A DNA stretch of 64,000 bases from Mucilaginibacter cryoferens (GCF_014205845.1 NZ_JACHCR010000006.1:62001-126000), one strand, 5' to 3'. Shown: positions 17,234-28,700, counted from the first letter of the stretch. Notes: generated by a model not told the origin, from the letters alone. Numbers and translations are program-made.

Positions 17234-18640
17234 ATGAACAAGCATAGTTTTAAATATATACTACTCTTTACGCTGCTATTTGGTGTTTTACTGTCTTGTA
17301 AAGTAACTAAAACCTACAACCGGCCAAATACTAATACAGCTGGCTTATACCGCGATGGGCAAAGTAAGGATACTACTACCCTGGCTACTATGTCATGGCA
17401 AAGCCTGTTTGCCGATACCATACTTAAATCGCTGATACAGGAAGGCTTGAATAATAATCTCGATCTTAAAACAGCGGTTCAAAAGATATTGGAGGCCCAG
17501 GCAACATTACAGCAAAGTAAAGCCGCTTTTTTACCCTCATTAAGCGGTAATGCCAGCGTAACCAGATCAAAGCAATCGGCGGCAGGCTTAAATTATCCTG
17601 CTGGCACGATAGTAAACACATTAACAACCACCTACCAGGCGGGCTTAAGTACATCATGGGAAGCAGATGTTTGGGGTAAATTAAGCAGTACTAAACGTGC
17701 CGCCCTCGCAGGATTTTTACAAACCGACGCAGCAAAAAGAGCGGTGCAAACACAATTAATTGCCGATATAGCCAATAATTACTTTACGCTGCTGGCATTA
17801 GATAAGCAAATGGAGATCACCCTGGAAACCCTTAAAAACAGGATAAAGGATGTAGAAACCATGAAAGAACTTAAAGCAGGAGCCGTTGTAACTGGAGCCG
17901 CTGTAGTACAAAGCGAAGCTAACAGGTACGCGGCAGAGGTATCTATCCCTGATTTAAAACGTAGTATCCGTGAAACAGAAAACGCTTTGGATATACTGCT
18001 TGCAAGGCCACCGGGGCCGATTAAGCGTGGTAGTCTTGCTGTTCAAAATATGGCGACTGACTTACAGGCTGGTATCCCAACGCAGTTACTTAATAACCGG
18101 CCCGATGTACAGCAAAGTGAATATGCGTTCAGGGCGGCGTTTGAAAATACCAACGTGGCCAAAACCTATTTTTATCCATCATTTACCATCACAGCATCAG
18201 GCGGTTTATCTACCCTGCAGCTAAAAGATTTTTTTGTTAATTCGATATTCTACAACATAGCAGCCGGCCTTACCCAGCCCATTTTTAACCAGGGATTGAA
18301 TAAAGCCCGTTTACGTACGGCAAAGGCCCAGCAGCAGGAAGCTTTAAACAGTTTCCAGAAAACACTGCTTACAGCAGGGCAGGAGGTTTCGAACGCGCTA
18401 TACGCGCACCAGACTGCTTTAGAGAAGCAGGATGCCCGTAGCAAACAAATTATCGCGCTACAAAAATCAGTTGATTATACACAGGAGTTGTTGAGATACA
18501 GTTCGGCAACCAATTATACTGATGTGCTAACATCCGAGCAAAATTTACTATCGGCCCAGCTAAGCGGAGTTAACGATAAGCTGCAGGAATTACAGGCAGT
18601 AGTTGATCTTTATCGCGCGTTGGGTGGCGGCTGGCGATAA
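17234..18640 (+). CDS. Outer-membrane efflux lipoprotein, NodT/TolC family
   Basis: A 468-residue outer-membrane factor with a lipobox ending in Cys22 (VLLSC, then KVTKTYNRP). Two OEP repeats of long amphipathic helices follow, with family motifs such as NNRPDVQQSEYAFRAA near residue 289 and SSATNYTDVLTSEQNLL near residue 423. It forms the trimeric exit duct for the pump encoded 18 bases upstream. The Cys-Lys-Val-Thr start lacks the Lys-Lys-Asp/Asn pattern of surface lipoproteins elsewhere in the window, which agrees with an anchor on the periplasmic side. Confidence 0.94.
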   Translation: MNKHSFKYILLFTLLFGVLLSCKVTKTYNRPNTNTAGLYRDGQSKDTTTLATMSWQSLFADTILKSLIQEGLNNNLDLKTAVQKILEAQATLQQSKAAFLPSLSGNASVTRSKQSAAGLNYPAGTIVNTLTTTYQAGLSTSWEADVWGKLSSTKRAALAGFLQTDAAKRAVQTQLIADIANNYFTLLALDKQMEITLETLKNRIKDVETMKELKAGAVVTGAAVVQSEANRYAAEVSIPDLKRSIRETENALDILLARPPGPIKRGSLAVQNMATDLQAGIPTQLLNNRPDVQQSEYAFRAAFENTNVAKTYFYPSFTITASGGLSTLQLKDFFVNSIFYNIAAGLTQPIFNQGLNKARLRTAKAQQQEALNSFQKTLLTAGQEVSNALYAHQTALEKQDARSKQIIALQKSVDYTQELLRYSSATNYTDVLTSEQNLLSAQLSGVNDKLQELQAVVDLYRALGGGWR

Positions 18641-18713
18641 GTACAGGTATTTTGCTATACACACTGCCTGTAAAAAACTACAAATCAAACTACTAAAACG
18701 GTACAATCCTAAA

Positions 18714-18746
18714 ACAAAAAAGCCTCTTAAAAAAGAAGCTATTTTT
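18714..18746. terminator. Bidirectional terminator after the efflux operon
   Basis: An 8-bp stem (18721-18728 with 18733-18740) with a four-base loop is followed by ATTTTT on the plus strand and by TTTTTTG on the minus strand. The minus-strand stem is complete with one G-T pair; the plus-strand stem has one mismatch. It can close the efflux operon and the minus-strand unit from the opposite side. Confidence 0.6.
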
Positions 18747-18771
18747 CATAGGTAGGTGGTGTATATAGTGA

Positions 18772-18933
18772 TCAGGCAATTGAGCCTGTAAATTGCGTTG
18801 GATTGGCGTTTTTACTTCCAAGTAGGTGCTTGTGTATAGCCTTAAGCGTAACTACTTTTTTGGTGAAAAGATCAATAATTGAACTTTTAATAGTTTTAAC
18901 GGGTTGGCTGATGTTGATGTATACTACTTTCAT
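18772..18933 (-). CDS. Possible 53-residue small protein
   Basis: An ATG at 18933 opens a frame of 53 codons ending with TGA at 18772. It lies 46 bases after the stop of the macroglobulin gene on the same strand and before a terminator. The product starts MKVVYINISQPVKTIKSSII and is rich in Lys, Val and Ile; no signal peptide or known domain is recognised. Composition looks coding-like, but short length makes chance possible. Apart from this frame and the terminator, I see nothing else in the 339 bases between the efflux and macroglobulin genes. Confidence 0.4.
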   Translation of the reverse strand: MKVVYINISQPVKTIKSSIIDLFTKKVVTLKAIHKHLLGSKNANPTQFTGSIA

Positions 18934-18979
18934 GGTGATGTAAGTGCTAATTTCGTGCCAGTGTTATTGCGCAATACCT

Positions 18980-21900
18980 TTAAGGTTTTAAAATAATTCT
19001 GCCGCCCTCAGTGTGGGCGTTAAATTCGGGTGCATACATGCTTTGCAGGCTGGTTATCCCGGTGGCATAATTGCCAGGTTGCACCACTCTAAGCATATAT
19101 TCAAATATGTAATTTCCCTTTGGTAGCGCTGTTATAAAAAAGTTGGTTGCTACATCCTTGCTTACCTGGTAGTAATATAAGCCATCCTGATATTTGTATG
19201 CTGATAGTGCATCCATAGGCTCGGTACCGGCCGGCCGCAGATCTTTTAGTTGTATATAATCCAGATCCCGATCTGTTTTAAGATAAATTACCACTTTTAA
19301 AATATCGCCTGTTTTAGGAAAATGTGTGGCGTCAATAGCTATAAGGACGGGGCCAGCATCTGTTTGTTTTTGAATGAAGTATTTACGCACTAACTGTACA
19401 TTGGTGTTTGACGATGTTATTTTATCCAGCTTTTCTGTGTATTGCCAATACATAGCTCCCCAATTTATGCTCTTACTGCTGTTTCTGATCTGTACATTCC
19501 CGAGCGACGGTTTTATTTGCTCATCAACCCAGGTAGTTTTGATATTGCCCGTCCCTGCCTCGGTTTTTACCCCTGGTTTTAAATCGGTCAGCGGCTTGCC
19601 ATTTAGGTTGATGTTTATTTTACTGGTGTCGTTAACCAGGTTAATCCCTTTCATTAGCAATGCATAGCAGGCGGCAGCGGTAGCTTTGGTGGTGCGCCAG
19701 TTATTAGTTTGTTTGTTGCATAAAAGCCAGATCTTCATTTCCTCAACCGCTTTTGGGTTGTTGCCAGCTTCGGTAAACAATTCAATCATTAAGGACTGCG
19801 TTTCTATGGGTGCCTGGTACCAGTAGTAACCAGACCGGTTGGCTGCCCAGTACATACCTAATTCATCTGATTGCTGCGCTGTTTCTAATAATGATTTGAT
19901 GATAGCTGCGGCCGTTTCCTTTTCACCCCAACGATATAGTGTAAGGCCTATCATCGCTTTTTCAAATTCGGTGCGGGAAAGCCATTGTGTGGTTGCTCTT
20001 TTAATGTAATTTGTTTGCACAAGGTTTAATTCTGCGTCGGGCTTGTTGTCGGTAAAATAGCTACGGGCATACCAGGCATGGATTTCTATATCGTTTAGAT
20101 TTCTCAATAAGTATTTTTTATCCTGCTTTTTGGCTCTGTTTTCATCTGCTTTAAGTTCATTGTCGAGATACCTAAGCGCATTTAACTTGATCTCTTTCAG
20201 TTTAGTGTTGTTCTCGTTTGTAATGTTTGCTTTAAAAAGCTGCCCTATGCCTGCTAATACATGCTGCGTAATATACCTGTCGGCAAAATCGCCGACAAAC
20301 CAAGGGAAGCCACCGTTAGATAGCTGTTTTTTTTGAAGTTTACTTAGGTTTGCATCAAGCTCATAAGTCATTTTATTAAGGTCGAACAGGAGTGCAATAC
20401 GCTTTTTTTGTTCTGTTTCAGTTAAAGCATCCTGCAGCCATGGCGTTTCTTCTAATAAAATCGATTTCAGTTCCGTGTCTTTCTCCAGATTAGATATCAA
20501 AGCCTTTGAATCGGTATTTTTCCATTGTTCAAATACCTGCTTTATTTTAGGATAGTGGTTTAAGATGTTTGTAGCAAGGCTGTTGGCATAGTATCTGCTA
20601 AATGTTTGTTCGGAGCATTCGTACGGAAACTCCATGAGATAAGGTAACGATTGGATAGCGGTCCACGCCGGGTTTTGGGTGTACTCTAACGTAAGCGTTT
20701 TGCTGTTTAAAGTGTTGCTGCCCTGGTTTATCAGCTTATCAAAACTAAACGTTTTGGTTTGGCCGGGGCGTACCATCATTGGCATAGTTTCGGTAACCAG
20801 CATGCTATTGGGCAGCACAGGTAACGTGTTTTCTTCGCCGTCGGTGTAATTGCCTGCCGAAGCTGTTAAACGGTAGGTGAGGGCCTCTAATCCCGCAGGC
20901 ACAATGAGTTTATATGATACCGACCCAGTTGATGAACTATCCAACTCAAATGTATGTTCTGCCTCTTTTGCTTTCGCAAACAGGTTTACAGGTTGAAGGG
21001 TAACTGCGTTAAAGAACTCCAGTCTGGCATTGCCTTTCAGGTGTTGTGCTGATAAATTTACTACCCTTGCCGAAACTGACAGTGTATCGCCCTCCCTTAA
21101 AAACCGGGGCATATTGGCACTTATCATCATCTTTTTCTGTGTGATAACTTCCTGCTCAACGTAGCCGCTTTGCAGATCTTTATTATGTACAAACCCTCTG
21201 AATTTCCAACGGGTAAGAGCCTCTGGTATGGTAAAATCGATCACAATTTGCCCTTTATCGTCGGTATGCAGCTGCGGGTAAAAGAAGGCGGTTTCGTTAA
21301 AGTTTGTTCTAATAGTTACAGGGGTATTAATTTCTCTTGCGCTGCGCAGTAAAAGTTCTTTATTAAACTTTTGACTGGGCGTGGTTTGTATCTCGCGCAA
21401 AGTAACTATGTCGGCATTTAATTTTTTTGCGTATCCAATAGTTTGAAGTCCATATTGTTTGGATGAGCTATTGAACATGTAGTTTGCATCCGCTTCTACC
21501 ACTTGCTTAACATCACTATTGCCAACAGGCTCATCTATCCGGATATTCGCATTCGGATCACCTTTTTGGCTTTTAGCGCCAGGATCAGCAACTTGTAGCT
21601 CGCGCTGTTGATCTGTGAGGCTTTTCATATTTACAATCAACCTTACACCTTTTGTTGGCGTTATTTTTTTAGTTACATAGTCTTTACTGCTAAATAGTAA
21701 GGCTGTGTTATAGGGTATCTTGATCCTGAAATATCCTAATGAATTGGTTATCACGCTTATTTTAGAATTGTTTATTTTAACGGAAATGCCGGGTAGGCTA
21801 TTGCCTCGCCAAACCACGCGACCAACCACATCGAAACCGGTTTTGATAAGGCTTGCATTTTTAGTGTACCAGGCTTCAATTTGTGCGTTGCTTAATGCTT

Positions 21901-24900
21901 TTTTGTTTGCCGGTTTAACCGCATCAAGGTAATCACGGTAAGTGCCGTCATCACCGAAATAATAGAATCCCAACATATTTATATCTTCATAGGTTCGCTG
22001 GTTATCGTCGTAATACGGCTGGATGGGTGTATTTCCATTTGTGCTGATATTACTTGATGGCGCTGTACTTTCCCACTGAAAATACGAAGCCATAAATGGT
22101 ACGTTGGTAAGCTCTGTTTGCCATCTAACCGCTGGTATAATATCATCAAGAGAGGCATCATACAAGCCTGCCAGCAGTTCCGACGTTTGTTTGTTATTAT
22201 TGCCCTCAATCTGTAGTTTCCATTTTTCTTTTTCGCCCGGCTGTAGCTTATTTCGCATGGTTAAAAAACGAATGTTTAAAGGCTTAACCGTATTCTGTAC
22301 AATAATGCGCTGGTAATATAGGTACTGCCTGTTTCCCTTTATCAACGTAAATTGAACACTAAATGCATTATTTACACTTGGTAAAACCGGAATTGAAATT
22401 TTTTTAGGTGTGCTTGCATTTAATGCAACATTTTGCGAAGAAAGTAACTTAGGACCATCAAAGGTCTCCAGCAAAACATTGCAGTTTTTGCCAATACCCA
22501 CATAAAACTCAGCAGCTTCATTTGGCTTAACCGTAGTACTTGCCGATACTACCCAATTGGCTACCTTTTGTACAGGAGCCTCGTTTGCAATTAGGTTTAT
22601 ATACTTTGTTACCGAAGCGGTGTCGCCATTGTCGTTTTTTGCGTTAATAACCAGGGCATAAATGCCACCGGGAGATTTTAATAATTTATCAAGGTTAATT
22701 TTATTATCGCTGTTTTTATCAAGGTTGATATCCAGTTCGGCTATTTTCTCCTGGCGTTTCCAGTTAGGGTATTCATCTTCGTGATCATAGGCAAAGCCGG
22801 GAAAGTATTGTGCGTATTCGCTTTTGCTCATCATCCACTTGTCTGGAATATCCCAAAGCCGGGTTTTAAAAAATGTGGCTGAACCCTTTAGTGCAAATAT
22901 TTTAATATTGGCTTTGCCATTTAATTTTTGATGATTGGTGCTGAAAATATTTACAGCGGCGTCTACTCCATTTTTTGCAATAATACTTTCAGGAACATTG
23001 GTTTCCAGTTCTACAGCGTTATTGCTTATGCTGATACTTGTATTTGCGTTTTGTGTTTCGTTGCTGCCATCGGTAACATCGGCGTTAACATTAAATCTGA
23101 AAGCCTCGTTTAAGTCACTTTTGTCAACTCCTGCAGCTAAAAACTTAATTTCGAAGTTGCCTTGCTCATCTGCTTTAACCGTATCCACAGCAATTTCAGT
23201 AAATGGACTACCCTTGTAATTATATCTTTGCGGTTTGAAGCGGGAATAATCATCGCGTATTTTTATTACGGTGGTGCGCGTGATGTGGCAAGCAACGCGG
23301 GCACCAGATAGGCCGTAACCCGAAAATGCGTTCACCTTACCCTTAACAACAACACTATCGTTAAGCTTGTAGTTTTTAGAAAAAGGTGCAAATTCTACTT
23401 TAAAGGTAGGGCGCTTATATTCCTCAACCTTAACATCTATTCTGCCATTTTTAGTTATTATGTTTAGCCATCCGTTTAACACGTTTTGTGGTATAATAAA
23501 TGGGAAAGTAACGGTGCCAAACTCGTTGGTTTTTAATTTAACGGTAGCCAGTTGCTTTGCATTCTGATCGTGAAGCTCTACGTCAATGTCTGTATGGGGC
23601 ATAATGCTGCTTTTGCCATTAATTACCTGTAGTTGCAGCGCCTTAAAATAAATGGTTTGTCCGGGGCGATATATTTGTCTGTCTGTGAAAAAAATAGTTT
23701 TTGTAACCGGATCATCATTCAAAATCGGTTGTGATGAGTAAGACTCATATTGATTGTCGTTAACTAAGCGGTCGCCCTGGTAGCCGATGGAGAGTGAATA
23801 ATTGCTGCCCTGGTTATTAAATATAAATGTGCCGGTAACATCTGTTGTTCCTGTAATTACAATAGGTTTCCTCTTGGTGCGGCCATAATCGAAAGGCTGG
23901 TAGGCGATTGTAACAGAGGCGGCAGAAATTGGGTTGCCGGTTTCACGGTTGGTTACCTGTATTTCTCTTTTTCTGTCGGGCCGGGTTCTAATCAAATAGG
24001 CCAGTGCGCTTACTTTAAAAGTAGTGAGTTGCGTAATGTTGTCTTTTATCCCTGTTTCTGTAGCCATCAAAAGATAAGTGCCAGTACCTAAGGCGTCTAT
24101 TTTAAATTCGGTGTTATGTTCTTTCAGGTCGGTGGTTACGGGCAGATTGAGGTTTTTATCTTGCAGCGGCTGTAGTTCTTTAATAAAAGCCAGCGTTTTA
24201 GCCGCATACCCACTTGCTTCATTTTGTTGCAGTATGGCAATTTTATTTGCCTGCAAACCTGTTAAATTGTAAACGCGATAGCGGACCTGCTGAATATTGC
24301 GGTAATTTAAATTTGCTAATATGGGTATTCCCGGTGCATTTACATCTTCTACATTAATTGTCAGTATCTGTTGGGTTATCTGGTTTATTTGGTTGCCTGC
24401 ACCCTGGGCACCCGGACTTTTGGGATAATTGGTGATGGTTTTTTGCAGATAAACCATAGCCGTAGTTAAACTATCTACACTGCTATAGTACTTTCCAATG
24501 GCAAGTAATGCGTCGGCGCTAATAATGCCGGCAGTGGTATCCGTTGCTATATGTTTTAAGGCAACTATATAAATACTGTCTTTATTTTTAGAAACCGCCT
24601 TGTTGTGTACAAATGTTAACCTCTTCATATCAAGGTCGGCGAGTGCCTTGTGGTCGTTTTTTTGCAGATGAAAGGCTATTCCCTGCTGTAAAAGGCGGAT
24701 GCCCTGGTAAAGGGTGGAGGAGGTATCTGTTGTGTTTATATTGAGGTTGGCAAAAGTTTTACTATCGCTAAAAAAACGATCGTCGTTTACAGAAAATGGC
24801 ATTTTAGGTTTATTAAGTGCTGGCTCTTCATCTAAAAAATAATTGAATGCCCGTTGCAGCAATAAATCGTAGAGAGTAGGCCGTAAAAAGCGGGTGTTTT

Positions 24901-25450
24901 TATCACCTGTTAATATTCCATCTAATATATCAAGTGATGTGTTTTGCTCCTTTTCGGCATCTTTTAGCGATAGGGTATATTGCCGGGTAGTTTCGTTAAT
25001 TATCGTTGCCAGATCCCATTTTCTGAAATCAACATTCACTACTTCAAGTTTGCTGCGGCCTAAAAATTGGTAGCGGTTTTGTTGGTAATATTTCCAGTAC
25101 ATATCGGCTAAAAACGATTGCAGTACAGGTTTAACCGGGAAAGGAGAACGAGCTATATCGGCTTTTAGCGTATTGATTACACTTACAAGGGCATCTTCCT
25201 GCAAATAAGTTTGAAACTTTATGTGGTAAATAACCGCCCTGATCATTTGCGGAGTGTTGTTTTCTTTATGCGCCAAGGCATCAAGCTGATCAACCTCTTT
25301 TAAAGCTGATTTTGGTAAACCCACATCAATCAGCGAATCTATTTTAAATATGATATTATGATAGCTGGTTTGTGCCGATGCCGGTTTTATAATTAAAAGA
25401 AGGCAACCGATAAGCAAAAGTTTTAAGGTTTTACAGGTATGTGATGGCAT
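18980..25450 (-). CDS. Alpha-2-macroglobulin family protein with thioester motif
   Basis: A very large secreted protein (2156 residues) with a signal peptide ending ASAQ near residue 27. The N-terminal ~350 residues are helical and TPR-like. An MG2 domain follows, with FFTDRQIYRPGQTIYFKALQ near residue 588, then further macroglobulin domains. A carboxypeptidase-regulatory-like beta-sandwich (VVGRVVWRGNSLPGISVKI, about residues 1207-1270) is inserted before the A2M domain. The complement-like helical domain carries the thioester motif CSEQ (Cys1612 to Gln1615), so covalent trapping of proteases is chemically possible. Family members are viewed as protease inhibitors guarding the envelope. In E. 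coli the gene is paired with pbpC; no penicillin-binding protein gene is nearby here. Only the possible small ORF follows on the same strand. Confidence 0.9.
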   Translation of the reverse strand: MPSHTCKTLKLLLIGCLLLIIKPASAQTSYHNIIFKIDSLIDVGLPKSALKEVDQLDALAHKENNTPQMIRAVIYHIKFQTYLQEDALVSVINTLKADIARSPFPVKPVLQSFLADMYWKYYQQNRYQFLGRSKLEVVNVDFRKWDLATIINETTRQYTLSLKDAEKEQNTSLDILDGILTGDKNTRFLRPTLYDLLLQRAFNYFLDEEPALNKPKMPFSVNDDRFFSDSKTFANLNINTTDTSSTLYQGIRLLQQGIAFHLQKNDHKALADLDMKRLTFVHNKAVSKNKDSIYIVALKHIATDTTAGIISADALLAIGKYYSSVDSLTTAMVYLQKTITNYPKSPGAQGAGNQINQITQQILTINVEDVNAPGIPILANLNYRNIQQVRYRVYNLTGLQANKIAILQQNEASGYAAKTLAFIKELQPLQDKNLNLPVTTDLKEHNTEFKIDALGTGTYLLMATETGIKDNITQLTTFKVSALAYLIRTRPDRKREIQVTNRETGNPISAASVTIAYQPFDYGRTKRKPIVITGTTDVTGTFIFNNQGSNYSLSIGYQGDRLVNDNQYESYSSQPILNDDPVTKTIFFTDRQIYRPGQTIYFKALQLQVINGKSSIMPHTDIDVELHDQNAKQLATVKLKTNEFGTVTFPFIIPQNVLNGWLNIITKNGRIDVKVEEYKRPTFKVEFAPFSKNYKLNDSVVVKGKVNAFSGYGLSGARVACHITRTTVIKIRDDYSRFKPQRYNYKGSPFTEIAVDTVKADEQGNFEIKFLAAGVDKSDLNEAFRFNVNADVTDGSNETQNANTSISISNNAVELETNVPESIIAKNGVDAAVNIFSTNHQKLNGKANIKIFALKGSATFFKTRLWDIPDKWMMSKSEYAQYFPGFAYDHEDEYPNWKRQEKIAELDINLDKNSDNKINLDKLLKSPGGIYALVINAKNDNGDTASVTKYINLIANEAPVQKVANWVVSASTTVKPNEAAEFYVGIGKNCNVLLETFDGPKLLSSQNVALNASTPKKISIPVLPSVNNAFSVQFTLIKGNRQYLYYQRIIVQNTVKPLNIRFLTMRNKLQPGEKEKWKLQIEGNNNKQTSELLAGLYDASLDDIIPAVRWQTELTNVPFMASYFQWESTAPSSNISTNGNTPIQPYYDDNQRTYEDINMLGFYYFGDDGTYRDYLDAVKPANKKALSNAQIEAWYTKNASLIKTGFDVVGRVVWRGNSLPGISVKINNSKISVITNSLGYFRIKIPYNTALLFSSKDYVTKKITPTKGVRLIVNMKSLTDQQRELQVADPGAKSQKGDPNANIRIDEPVGNSDVKQVVEADANYMFNSSSKQYGLQTIGYAKKLNADIVTLREIQTTPSQKFNKELLLRSAREINTPVTIRTNFNETAFFYPQLHTDDKGQIVIDFTIPEALTRWKFRGFVHNKDLQSGYVEQEVITQKKMMISANMPRFLREGDTLSVSARVVNLSAQHLKGNARLEFFNAVTLQPVNLFAKAKEAEHTFELDSSSTGSVSYKLIVPAGLEALTYRLTASAGNYTDGEENTLPVLPNSMLVTETMPMMVRPGQTKTFSFDKLINQGSNTLNSKTLTLEYTQNPAWTAIQSLPYLMEFPYECSEQTFSRYYANSLATNILNHYPKIKQVFEQWKNTDSKALISNLEKDTELKSILLEETPWLQDALTETEQKKRIALLFDLNKMTYELDANLSKLQKKQLSNGGFPWFVGDFADRYITQHVLAGIGQLFKANITNENNTKLKEIKLNALRYLDNELKADENRAKKQDKKYLLRNLNDIEIHAWYARSYFTDNKPDAELNLVQTNYIKRATTQWLSRTEFEKAMIGLTLYRWGEKETAAAIIKSLLETAQQSDELGMYWAANRSGYYWYQAPIETQSLMIELFTEAGNNPKAVEEMKIWLLCNKQTNNWRTTKATAAACYALLMKGINLVNDTSKININLNGKPLTDLKPGVKTEAGTGNIKTTWVDEQIKPSLGNVQIRNSSKSINWGAMYWQYTEKLDKITSSNTNVQLVRKYFIQKQTDAGPVLIAIDATHFPKTGDILKVVIYLKTDRDLDYIQLKDLRPAGTEPMDALSAYKYQDGLYYYQVSKDVATNFFITALPKGNYIFEYMLRVVQPGNYATGITSLQSMYAPEFNAHTEGGRIILKP

Positions 25451-25586
25451 AAGGAATGAGGATATGATTGAATAACGGAAATAATACCCAAATGTGATTG
25501 TTAAAAACTGTTAATTATTTACCGGATGCAAAAAAGCGTAGTTTTCCATAACGGAAAGTGTAAAGTAATTATCCCGGTTTAATGGA

Positions 25587-25626
25587 AGCGTTGTTTTATG
25601 ATTAAGCCATAAGGGGCGCTTTTTTT
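25587..25626 (+). terminator. Terminator-like hairpin upstream of the HTCS gene
   Basis: A stem of about 13 bp (25587-25600 with 25608-25620, one bulged G and several G-T pairs), a 7-base loop and a run of seven T at 25620-25626 form a good plus-strand intrinsic terminator. It lies in the 276-base gap before the regulator start at 25727, where no plus-strand gene precedes it. It could be a leader attenuator or end a short RNA. Confidence 0.5.
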
Positions 25627-25726
25627 AACCGGATTGCTTTTATCAATGTTAAAAAAGTATAAACGCCCTTTTACTATTAATACTATCTTTAAGGTCATTA
25701 ATCTATTAATATACCCCAATCCCCGG

Positions 25727-28700
25727 ATGAAGCCTAAGGTGTTTTTGCTGATTGTTTTGATGCAGTTTAGTTTGCGTTTTGTAAGTGCACAAAATAATCA
25801 GTTTCAGTTTTCGCATCTCGATATAAATGCGGGTTTGTCTCATAACCAGGTAAATTGTATATATAAAGATAAAAAGGGCTTTATGTGGTTTGGCACACTA
25901 TCAGGCTTAAATAAGTACGATGGTTATAGCTTTAAAAGTTTTAAACACATTGCCGGCGATACAACAACATTAGATGACGATTATATAGTAAGTATCACCC
26001 CCGGTCCCGAAAATAAGTTATGGATAGAGACCCGTATGGGCTTTAATACTTATGATCCCGCTACTGAAAAATTTAGCAGGAACATTAAAGACTTTATGTA
26101 TAAAATTAAAGTTTATGATACATATATTTTAGCTATTAAGAATGATAGGTTTGGTGATTTCTGGTTACTACAACACAATAAAAACCAAGGGATATTTAAA
26201 TATGAGCCCAAAACTAATAAAACAATAAACTTAACTCACAATAATGCCGATACCAGTTCTATTTCTTCAAATCTGGTTACCGATTTATCTGTGGACTCTA
26301 AAGGGAATATATGGATCGTTTCTAACTCCGGTGTACTCGAGCGGCTCGATCCTAAAAGTTACAAAGTAAATTATCGCTTAAAGCTTGGGCAGCTACCTTC
26401 CGGTTTGAGCTCTTCTTATAAAATATTTATCGATAAGCAAGACGATATATGGGCATTTGTACCCAGTTATTCTGTAGGTGTTTTTTACATCAGTTTAACC
26501 AATAATATATTTAAACACATTGTTAAAGCTACCGGCAAAATAAATACCGATGTAATATCTGATGTTACGCAGGATGATGAAAACAGGATGTGGATAGCCA
26601 CAGATCATGGCGGTATAAATTTATTGAATAAAAGCGACTTTAAAACCGAGTATCTTGTTAATCGGGAGGATGATAATAAAACGATTGGTCAAAATAGTAT
26701 CACTTGTGTTTATAAAGATAATACAGGTATTATTTGGTGCGGCAGTTATAAACGGGGGATAAGTTATTACCATCAAAGCATTATTAAGTTTGCGAGCTAT
26801 ACCCATCATCTTTCTGATAAAAACAGCTTGCCATTTAGTGACGTGAATAATTTTGCCGAGGATAAGCTGGGCAATATTTGGATAGGTACCAACGGCGGCG
26901 GATTGATTTACTGGGATAGAAAAGCAGGTAGTTTTAAACAATACCTGCATAATGCGGCCGATAAAAACAGCCTTACCAATAATGTTATAGTTAAGCTGTT
27001 TATTGATCACGAACAAAAATTATGGATAGGTACCTATTATGGAGGTCTTGATTGTTTTGACGGTAAAATATTTAAACATTATAAACATAATGACGCAAAA
27101 GCCAATAGCATATCTGAAGATAGAGTTTGCGCGATAACAGAAGATAGTGACAATAATTTATTGGTAGGCACGCTATCGGCAGGGTTAAACATCCTGGATA
27201 AGAACAGAAATGTTGTTGCCGCTTATAAATTTGACGGCGACATCGCAAAAAACACTATTCACTCCAACTATGTAAGTTCCCTAATTGAAGATAGACATAA
27301 AAACGTTTGGATTGTAACCGCTTATGGTGTTGATCGATTAGCTAAAAACAGCCATCGTTTTTTACATTATTTGCATGATGATAAAGACCCGGGCAGCTTA
27401 ATAAATAATAATACTAACAACATTCTCGAAGATAAAGATGGCTTGATATGGATAAGCACCCGCGAAGGGATTAGCATATTTGATTATAAAACCAACAAGT
27501 TTACCAATATTAATAAGCTTGATGGTTTGCCCGATAATACGGTAATTGATATGCAGCAGTATAGCCGTAATAATGTTTGGGTAAGCACCCCCAATGGTTT
27601 ATCCAGTATTATGGTAGATCGTTCATCTGGTAAACTGAAATTTCATTTTACAAATTATAACGAAACAGAAGGTTTACAAGGCCGTGAGTTTACCGAAAAC
27701 TCATCTTATAAAACCCGGGAAGGCGAATTGCTTTTTGGTGGAGGTAATGGATTTAACCTGTTTAAACCTTCCAATATTTTAACTAATAAGAGCCAGCCAA
27801 ATCTGGTATTTACCGATCTGCAAATTTTTAATCAATCGATACAAGCAGGGGATAAGGTAAATGGCTCGGTTATATTAACAAAATCTATTACGGACTTAAA
27901 CGATCTTAAGCTAAAGTATAATGATAATGTATTTGCCATAGAGTTTGCCGCGCTCAATTACTTTAATCCCGATAAGATAAAATATCAATATAAAATGGGA
28001 GGGTTTGACAAGGGTTGGATAAATGCCGATAACAAGGTACGAAAGGCCACCTACACAAACCTTGATCCGGGCGATTATGTATTTAAGGTACGTGCCGGCA
28101 CCAATGAAAACTGGAACGATAAAGAGATTACGCTAAATATCAATATATCGCCACCATTTTGGAAAACTACCTGGGCTTATATTTTTTATGCTGGCCTGGT
28201 TTTAGGTTCGTTGCTGTATTTAAGAACGCGTGGCATCCAAAAAATACGCACCCAATTCTCTATTGAAAAAGAGCGGGAAGCGGCTCAGCGTATGCACGAA
28301 CTCGATTTGATGAAAATCAAGTTTTTTACCAACGTAAGCCATGAGTTTCGTACCCCGTTGTCGCTTATTATGGCTCCCGTTGATAAAATTCTTAAACAAA
28401 TTGCCGAGCCCGAGATACAACGACAGTTGATGTTGATAAACCGTAATGCCAAACGTTTGCTTAACCTGGTTAATCAGCTGCTGGATTTTAGAAAGATGGA
28501 ATATCAGGAGCTTAAGCTTCATAGGATGAATGGAGATATTATCGTTTTTATAAAAGATCTTTCTTTTGCCTTTACTGATGTGGCCGATCAAAAAAATATC
28601 CGTTTTGTGTTTGATTCTGAAATTGAGATGTATTACACCAGTTTTGATCATGATAAAATAGAACGGATCATGTTCAATTTGCTCTCTAATGCCTATAAGT

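Noticed and set aside
25634..25726. Upstream extension of the HTCS A frame to a TTG at 25634
   Set aside because: It would put about 30 charged residues before a perfect signal peptide and begin directly after a terminator hairpin.
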